The translations under genes and the position numbers were made by a program. A stretch of DNA of 64,000 bases from Okapia johnstoni (taxonomy: Eukaryota; Chordata; Mammalia; Artiodactyla; Giraffidae): assembly GCA_024291935.2 (NCBI GenBank), contig CM044322.1, positions 65,525,405-65,589,404 on the forward strand, written 5' to 3'. Of this stretch, positions 55,985 to 64,000 are shown piece by piece. The notes under the pieces are model-generated. The model did not search any database. It was given only the letters and a program-made list of their open reading frames with translations, and was not told the origin of the DNA. Every line of letters begins with the position of its first letter. The stretch's first letter is position 1.

Positions 55985-58920
55985 TTTAAGAAATTTATTG
56001 AGAGAAAATTTGTCTAATACAATTGGATACATTTCAAGTGCACAACATGATAATCTAATGTACATACACACTGTAGAATGATTATCAGATTAAGATAATT
56101 AACATCCATCATCTCTGCGTATGTGTGTGTGTGTGTGTGTGATGAGAATGCTTAACATCTACTCTCAGGAACTTTCAAGTATATGATACAGTATTATTAA
56201 TCATTGTAGCTATGCTATGTGTTAGATCCTCGGAATTAACTGTTTTATAACTGAAAATTTACTTTATTTGACCTATACTACCCTATTTCCTCCTCCCCCA
56301 GCCCCTTGGCAATCAGCATCAGCATTCTAACCTCTTTTTCCTTGATAATTGGCTTTTTTAAAAAAGATTCCACACATTAGTTATTCCATACAGTATTTGT
56401 CTTTCCATGTCTGACTTATTTCACTTAGCCTAATGACCTACAGATTCATATTCATGTTGCTGTGTTATGGCAAGTGGCAAGGCTTCCTACTTTTTATGGC
56501 TGAATATATAATATTTAATTATATATATAATTATACTTATATACCACTTTTTTATCCAATCATCTAATCATTTAGCTTGTTTCCATGTCTTAGCTATTTT
56601 TCATTGCTGCAATGAACATGGTATGAAGATATCTTCTTAAGATACTGATTTTAATTACTTTGAATAAATAGCCAGACATGAAATTGTTGAGTCATAAAGT
56701 AGTTTAATTTTTGAGAAATCACCATATTGCTTTCTGTAATGGCTGTGCTGTTTCACATTCTCACCAACAGTGTATAGTAGTTGCCTTTTCTCCACATCCT
56801 CACCAGTGCTTTCCACGTGTCTTTTTGATAATAACCATCCTAACATGTGTGACGTGATACCTCATTGTAATTTTGACTTGCATTTTCCTGATGATTAGTG
56901 GTACTGAGCCCTTTTCATATACCTATTGGCCATTTGTATGTATTCTTTAAAAATTCCTACTCAGGTTCTTTGTATATTTTTAAACTGCATTTTTTTTCTT
57001 TTTTCTTTTTTGCTTTTGAGTTGTATGAGCTCTTTATATACTTTGGATATTAATCCCTTATCAGATATAAGATTTGAGGGCATTGTCTTCATTCTGTAGA
57101 TTGCCTTTTCAATTCACTGATTGTTTCCTTTACTACACAGAAGGGTTTTTAGTTTGATACAATGCCACCTTTTAGCTTTTGTTGCCTTTGCTTTCAGTGT
57201 CTTGTCCAAGAAATCACTGCCAAGACCAATGTCAAGGATCTTTTTTCCCAAAAGTTTCCTCTAGAAGTTTTGTAGGTTCAAGTATTACTAATACATTGAA
57301 ATATTTGATCTGTTTTACTTAATTTTATGAGTGGCATAAGATTGGGGTCCAGTTTCATTCTTTCGTATATGGAAATCAAGTTTCTTCCAGCAGCATCATT
57401 TATTGAAGCAATTGTCTTTCTCCATATTATGTTCTTGTGTTCTTGTCAAAACTTAGTTGACCATATATGTGGTGGCCTATATCTGAGCTCTGAAGTTTGA
57501 TCATTAGTCTGTGTGCCTGTTTTTAGCCTATACTTTAGTGTTTTAATAACATACTTTTGTGGTACAATTTGGAATCAGTGTACGACATCTCCTGATTTGT
57601 TATTCCTCACAATTGTTTTGCTATTCAGGGTCCTTTTGCTTCTGTGCAAATATTTGAATAGCTTTTTTTCTACTTCTGTGAAAAATGCCACTTAAACTTT
57701 GATGAAAATTACATTAAATCTTTATATTGTTTTGAATACGTTGGATATTATCACAAATTAATTCAGTTATTTCAATCCAAGAACATGGAATAGCTTAACA
57801 TTTATTTGTATCTTTTTAAATTCCTTTCATCAATATATTTAGCTTTCAGTGTACAAGTCTTTCACCTCCTTCGTTAGATTTATTCCTAAGTATTTTGCAG
57901 GTTTAATACTGTTGTGAATGGGACTGCTTTCTTAATTTCTCCTGAACATAATTCATTAGTGTATAAAATGCAAGATTTTTGAAGTTAATTTTATGTCTTG
58001 CAGTTTTATTATTTTATCCTAACAGTTTTGTTTGGTGAATATTGTCAAGTTTTCTATATATAAGATCATATCATCTGCAAATAGATAATTTTACATCTTT
58101 CTTTCTGATATGGATATTTTTTAATTTCTATTTCTTGGTAACTTGCTGTGGCTAGCATTTCCAGAATTATGTTGAATAGAAATGATAAGAATAGTCATCT
58201 TTGTTTTGTTTCTGATCTTAGAGGAAAATCTTTTAACTTTAAACCATTGAGCATGATATTAGCTGTGGTCTTATCATATGTGACCTTTACTGTGCCAAGG
58301 AGCTTTTCTTCTGTTACTTGTTTGTTGAGAATTTTTATTAGGAATGGATACTGAATTTTTTCAAGTATTTTCTGACACCTATTGAATAATCATATTATCT
58401 TTTTCCTTCATTTTGTTAATGTGGTGTGTCTCCACTGATTTACATATTTAGATTCATCTGTATATTGCAAAAATAAGTCCCAGTTGATCATAATTTTTAA
58501 TATCATATGATCATAATTTTTAATGATCATATTTTATAATATGTTCTTGAGCTCAGCTTGCTGGTAAGCTGCTGAGAAAGTCTGCACCTATGTTATCAGA
58601 CATATTGACCTGTAATTTTATTTTTCTTGTAGTGTCCTTGACTGTAAGTCTTTGTCAGGATAGTAAAGTCTTTGTCAGTCTTTAGTCAGGGTAATGCTGG
58701 GCTCATAAATGAGCTCTTTCCTCTTCAATTTTTTGTTAGAGTTTAAGAAATACTTGTATTTATTCTTCTTTAAATGTTTGGTAGAATACATCTTTAGAGC
58801 CATCTACTCCTGCGCTTTTATTTGCTGGGAGATTTATAAATTTATAAAGGATGGGTTTCATTCAGTTAATATTCTTTTTATTCAAGCAAAACATTTATTT
58901 TTTCAGTTGAGGGAAATTTG
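55985..58920 (-). mobile_element. Old L1 3' half, antisense
   Basis: Almost 3 kb of antisense L1: 3' UTR at 55985-56500 ('atacatttcaagtgcacaac'), then ORF2 in reverse with 'cactttggatattaatccctt', 'gtcttgtccaagaaatcact', 'ctacttctgtgaaaaatgcc', 'tcatatcatctgcaaatag' (reverse of the FADD region, about 58060) and 'gtttggtagaatacatc' near 58780. 5'-truncated. All frames are short, so it is dead and old (L1MA-like by its text). Confidence 0.88.
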
Positions 58921-59093
58921 ATGTACAGTTTTACCAGTTAAGAAGTGAGCTGCACATTTGATTTTAAATAGACACGAAATTAAGATTAAGTTGATTCCAC
59001 ACCTTTTATTTTTTGTGTTGTCCCATGGACACACATCTGTTTGATTGCACTTCTGTGAGTCAAGAATTGGAAAATACCTAGCTTTTTAGAATG

Positions 59094-62000
59094 TACTCAG
59101 TTCAGTTCAGTTAAGTGCAGCTCAGTCTCTCAGTCATGTCCGGCTCTTTGCGACCCCATGAATTGCAGCACACCAGGCCTCTCTGTCCACCACCAACTCC
59201 CAGAGTCTACCCAAACCCATGTCTATCGAGTCAGTGATGCCATCCAACCATCTCATCCTCTGTCTTCCCCTTCTCCTGCCCTCAATCCTACCCAGCATTA
59301 GGGTCTTTTCCAATGAGTCAACTCTTCGCATGAGGTGGCCAAAGTATTGGAGTTTCAGCTTCAACATCAGTCCTTCCAATGAACACCCAGGATTTATATC
59401 CTTTAGGATGGATTGATAGGATCTCCTTGCAGTCCAAGACACTCTCAAGGGTCTTCCACAACACCACAGTTCAAAAGCATCCATTCTGTGGCACTCAGCT
59501 TTCTTCACCGTCCAACTCTCACATCCATACATGACCACTGGAAAAACCATAGCCTTGACTAGACGGACTTTTGTTGGCGAAGTAATGTCTCTGCTTTTCA
59601 ATATGCTATCTAGGTTGGCCATAACCTTCCTTCCAAGGAGTAAGCGTCTTTTAATTTCATGGCTGCAATCACCATCAGCAGTAATTTTGGAGCCACCCAA
59701 AATAAAGTTTGACAGTTTCCACTGTTTCCCCATCTATTTCCCATGAAGTGATGGGACCAGATGCCATGATCTTAGTTTTCTGAATGTTGAGCTTTAAGCC
59801 AACTTTGTCACTCTCCTCTTTCATTTTCATCAAGAGGCTCTTTAGCTCTTCTTCACTTTCTGCCATAAGGGTGGTGTCATCTGCATATCTGAGGTTATTG
59901 ATATTTCTCCCAGCAATCTTGATTCCAGCTTGTATTTCTTCCAGTCCAGCGTTTCTCATGATGTACTGTGCATATAAGTTAAATAAGCAAGATGACAATA
60001 TACAGCCTTGACGTACTCCTTCTCCTATTTGGAACCAGTCTGTTGTTCCATGTCCAGTTCTAACTGTTGCTTCTTGACCTGCATACAGGTTTCTCAAGAG
60101 ACAGGTCAGATGGTCTGGTATTCCCATCTCTTTCAGAATTTTCCACAGTTTATTGTGATCCACACCATCAAAGGCTTTGGCATAGTCAATAAAGCGGAAA
60201 TAGATGTTTTTCTGGAACTCTTGCTTTTTCCATGATCCAGCGGATATTGGCAATTTGATCTCTGGTTCCTCTGCCTTTTCTAAAACCAGCTTGAACATCT
60301 GGAAGTTCACGGTTCATGTATTGCTAAAGCCTGGCTTGGACAATTTTGAGCATTATTTTACTAGCGTGTGAGATGAGTGCAATTTTGCGGTAATTTGAGG
60401 ATTCTTTAGCATTGCCTTTCTTTGGGATTGGAATCAAAACTGACCTTTTCCAGACCTGTGGCCACTGCTGAGTTTTACAAATTTGCTGGCATATCGAGTG
60501 CAGCACTTTCACAGCATCATCTTTGAGGATTTGAAATAGCTCAACTGGAATTCCATCACCTCCACTAGTTTTGTTTGTAGTGATGCTTTCTAAGGCCCAC
60601 TTGACTTCACATTCCAGGATGTCTGGCTCTAGGTGAGTGATCACACCACCATGATTATCTGGGTCATGAAGATTTTTTTGTACAGTTCTTATGTATATTC
60701 TTGCCACCTCTTCTTAATATCTTCTGCTTCTGTTAGGTCCATACCATTTCTGTTCTTTATCGAGCCTATCTTTGCATGAAATTTTCCTTTGGTATCTCTA
60801 ATTTTCTTGAAGAGATCTCTAGTCTTTCCCAATCTGTTTTTTTCCTTTATTTCTTTGCATTGATTGCTGAGGAAGGCTTTCTTATCTCTCCTTGCTATTT
60901 TTTGCAACTCTGCATTCAGATGGGAATATCTTTTCTTTTCTCCTTGGCTTTTTGCTTCTCTTCTCTTCCCAGCTATCTGTAAGCCCTCCTCAGAGAGCCA
61001 TTTTGCTTTTTTGCTTTTCTTTTCCATGGGGATGGTCTTGATCCCTGTCTCCTGTACAATGTCACAAACCTCTGTCCATAGTTCATCAGGCACTCTGTCT
61101 ATCAGGTCTAGTCCCTTAAATATATTTGTCACTTCTACTGTGTACTCATAAAGGACTTGATCTAGGTCATACCTGAATGGGCTATTGGTTTTCCTTACTT
61201 TCTTCAATTTAAGTCTGAATTTGGCAATAAGGAGTTCATGATCTGAGCCACAGTCTGCTCCCAGTCTTGTTTTTGCTGACTGTATAGAGCTTCTCCATCT
61301 TTGGCTGCAAAGAATATAATCAATCTGATTTCAGTGTTGACCATCTGGTGATGTCCACGTGTAGAGTCTTCTCTTGTGTTTTTGGAAGAGGGTGTTTGCT
61401 ATGACCAGTGCGTTCTCTTGGCAAAACTCTATTAGCCTTTGCCCTGCTTCATTCTGTACTCCAAAGCCAAACTTGCCTGTTACGCCAGGTGTTTCTTGAC
61501 TTCCTACTTTTGCATTCCAGTCCCCTATAATGAAAAGGACATCTTTTTTGGGTGTTTGTTCTAGAAGGTCTTGCAGGTCTGCATAGAACCTTTCAACTTC
61601 AGCTTCTTCAGCATTACTTGTCAGGGCATAGACTTATATTACTTTGATATTGAATGGTTTGCCTTGGAAACGAACAGAGATTATTCTATCGTTTTTGAGA
61701 TTGCATCCAAGTACTGCTTTTCGGACTCTTTTGTTGACCATGATGGCTACTCCATTTCTTCTAAGGGATTCTTGCCCACAGTAGTAGATATAATGGTCAT
61801 CTGAGTTAAATTCACCCATTCCAGTCCATCTTAGTTCACTGATTCCTAGAATGTCGACGTTCACTCTTGCCATCTCCTGTTTGACCACTTCCAATTTGCC
61901 TTGATTCATGGACCTAACATTCCAGGTTCCTGTGCAATATTGCTCTTTACAGCATCGGACTTTGCTTCTATCACCAGTCACATCCACAGCTGGGTATCGT

Positions 62001-62129
62001 TTTTGCTTTGGCTCCATCCCATCATTCTTTCTGGAGTTAATTCACCACTGATCTCCAGTAGCATATTGGGCACTTACTGACCTGGGGAGTTCATCTTTCA
62101 GTGTCCTATCTTTTTGCCTTTTCATACTG
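59094..62129 (-). mobile_element. BovB LINE, nearly complete
   Basis: The longest continuous BovB: 3.0 kb from the 3' tail at 59094 (TTCAGTTCAGTTAAG) to 5' sequence near 62129 ('gccttttcatactgtt'). Full elements are about 3.2 kb, so only the extreme 5' UTR is missing. It keeps endonuclease, linker, RT and C-terminal domain in order. No clear target duplication was seen. Confidence 0.95.
59134..62017 (-). pseudogene. BovB polyprotein remnant (endonuclease and RT)
   Basis: The family protein nicks target DNA (APE-type endonuclease) and reverse-transcribes BovB RNA. The minus strand reads an endonuclease start at 62017-61634 ('GTWNVRSMNQGKLEVVKQEM'), GDWNAKVGS near 61500-61530 and SDHELL near 61240. 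The linker is at 61207-60689, and 60707-60324 has the RT N-terminal part. 60310-59675 holds the palm with intact YADD (59876-59887). 59733-59134 is the C-terminal domain with '[20 protein letters not shown]'. I count at least four stops (about 61636, 61336, 60707 and 60325) and three frameshifts, including a lost G near 60680 and two lost bases near 60230. Confidence 0.9.
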
Positions 62130-63429
62130 TTGATTTTCTAGTTCGCATCAAAGTTTTGACATTTATGGGAAAAAAGCATATTTTGAATAGTGCCACTAGC
62201 ATAGTCAAGTACATTTTTATCATTTTGAGTTTTCCAATAACAGTTTTTATAGTAAGTTTGTGAGTGTTACTAAATCTTAAATATTCAACTGCTTTAGGAG
62301 GCCATTCATTTTTAAGAATATTTACTGATCATTGTCAGTGTTCAAAGGTGGAAGGTAAAGTTTTGTGCGTCGTTTTTATTTTTTAATGTTCAATCGAGGG
62401 ACATGTAAAGACTATGTATTTTATATTGTCACCAATAAACTTTAACTTTTATTTTAGGAATCTCTCAACCTAAAAACTGTATCTTGTGCATACATTGGCT
62501 AGAACGACTTAACTGAATGCATAGATAAGTTCCTTATTTTACTTTTATCAATTCTTTCGATAATTTCCCAAGCATGACTATTGTTTCACATATTTTGTTG
62601 CCACTTGGAAGTAAATGTTAACTTTGTTGATACCAGACAATAGATATTTTCAGCAATAACATGACAAACTATGGTATGCTTTCAAGTACGTATATCCATC
62701 AATCATTAACAAATTATGTTCCATTATGTTTACATTTTGGATAGCTTTTTACCATGTACTTTTATACACATAGTTTGGTTTCAAGCTTTATTTTATGTTC
62801 TCTTAGTTTTACAAATTAGTTTAAATTCTCATATTGACTTTTTTGACAAATGTAATAGCATATATGGTAATAAACTTTTTGCAAAGTGTATATCAATCTT
62901 TCAGGCTAAAATCATTTTTATTAATTTTATAATGAGAAAGCAAGAAAACTGACTTTTACAGTTACACATTATAGTCAAATTCAACAACACCATTTAAAGG
63001 ATTTTAACTCCATTTTGCCTTTTTATTATTTTTATCCTCTTATCATGTCTCTGTCTCAGAAACAACCACCAGATTTCTGTGATAACAATTCCCAATTACT
63101 TCCAAATTCCCTCCAGTGATTCTTAATTAACCACTGCACATATAGTTTATAAATATCAGTATAGCTCTAATGTTACAGATTAGAAGAAAGTGTATATTTA
63201 CATTGCTTTTCTTTTTCCACAGATTGTCTACATTGACAGCTTGAGAACTACAAACAAAAGGGTATTGTATTCTAATTAAAGACATGATTTAAACGAAAAG
63301 CAAATGTACAGGAGCATTTTGAAAGTAAATGCAAAAGAAAGACAAGCATAATAAAACTTTCAAGAGGTTAAGAATTAAAATGAAAAGAAATATAAGAACA
63401 TTTTTACTTCTATTTTTAAATAGACTATT
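62130..63429. other. AT-rich DNA, nothing recognised
   Basis: About 1.3 kb without an element I can name and without a gene. Confidence 0.5.
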
Positions 63430-64000
63430 TAGGATACTCAGTTTCAGAAAAATTAAAAAAATAATACAGAGAAGTCTTATATAACTACCTCACACCTAGT
63501 TTCACCTATTATTATCATCTTCCATAAGTTTGGTAACTTTGTTACAATTAATGAACAGATATTGATAATACTATTGTTAAATAAAATCCATAATTCAGAT
63601 TTCTTTGTTTATTTACTTTTCTACTTTTTCTGTTCTTGAATTCTATTTAGGATCTTACATTTAGTTATTATGTCTCCTAGGTTCCACTTGGCTGGAATAT
63701 CTCAAACTTTCTTTGTTTTTCATAAAGAAAGGAAAAAGCTTTCCTTAAAATATACATACCTATGACTGATTCATGTTGATATACGTTGAAAACCAACACA
63801 ATATTATAAAGCAATCATCCTCTAATTAAAAGTAAATAATTTACTTAAAAAAGAAAATTTTATGGAGTATGTGTCAGCCATTTTATAACATGTCCTTCAA
63901 TTGGGAACATTCCTGATGTTTTTCTCATAATTAGACTTCTCCTGTGGTTTTTGGGGAGAAAGACCACAGAGGTAAAATGCCATTTTGATTACATCATATC
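63430..64000. mobile_element. L1M-type 3' UTR relic, runs off the window
   Basis: 'attatgtctcctaggttccac', 'tctcataattagacttctc' and 'agaaagaccacagaggtaaa' with 'ttacatcatatc' at the end match an old L1 3' UTR family. It is interrupted by a short young L1 end. Orientation not assigned with confidence. Confidence 0.7.
63755..63842 (+). mobile_element. Short L1 3' end nested in L1M
   Basis: 'acctatgactgattcatgtt', 'gttgaaaaccaacacaatatt' and 'caatcatcctctaattaaaa' is the terminal 90 bp of a cetartiodactyl L1, with its A-rich tail after it. Confidence 0.72.

Noticed and set aside
59219..60235. Plus-strand frames opposite BovB
   Set aside because: Shadows of the minus-strand BovB coding text.

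Overview
This window is mammalian, and specifically ruminant, nuclear DNA. It carries many tRNA-derived Bov-tA SINEs, several RTE-clade BovB LINEs, and one L1 whose 5' UTR resembles cattle-type L1. Older mammal-wide repeats (L1M, L2, MIR, MER5, MER1, Tigger, MaLR-type LTRs) lie beneath them. The sequence is AT-rich and I found no intact protein-coding gene, no convincing cellular exon with an open frame, and no structural RNA gene. It reads as a gene desert or a long intron. Cattle, sheep and goat cannot be told apart from the sequence alone.

Layout. 1-9.7 kb: AT-rich unrecognised DNA with scattered Bov-tA copies, two short BovB 3' ends and an old L1 3' end. 9.7-13.2 kb: a composite old L1 (5' UTR joined to ORF2) with a Tigger insertion, an inverted L1 block, a Bov-tA insertion and a TC/TA tract. 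16.4-17.4 kb: a BovB reverse-transcriptase fragment. 17.8-32.2 kb: the SINE-rich part, with MIR, L2, MER5, an antisense L1 and two MaLR-like LTRs nearby. 33.8-37.1 kb: a long sense BovB followed head-to-tail by a second BovB piece. 38.5-48.5 kb: two antisense BovB copies, the second split by a 6.2-kb antisense L1 that keeps its 5' end. 48.9-55 kb: a MER5-like element split by a young short L1, a tiny BovB tail, Bov-tA copies and a BovB 3' end with a perfect target duplication. 56-58.9 kb: an old antisense L1. 59.1-62.1 kb: the best preserved BovB, with endonuclease and reverse-transcriptase motifs but several stops and frameshifts. 62.1-64 kb: unrecognised AT-rich DNA, then an L1M 3' end.

The elements are linked by mechanism. 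BovB and Bov-tA share a 3' tail, and Bov-tA is generally held to be moved by the BovB machinery. Every coding element here is broken, so the window records past activity rather than a working system. The most interesting signals are: three of the five readable BovB reverse transcriptases share the same base change that destroys the first catalytic aspartate (YADD to YAHD or YAQD), with linked differences suggesting a subfamily; a 5'-inverted BovB; an L1 missing the middle of ORF2; and a GC-rich insert of about 105 bp of unknown origin inside a BovB. I found no evidence for a wholly new biological system.
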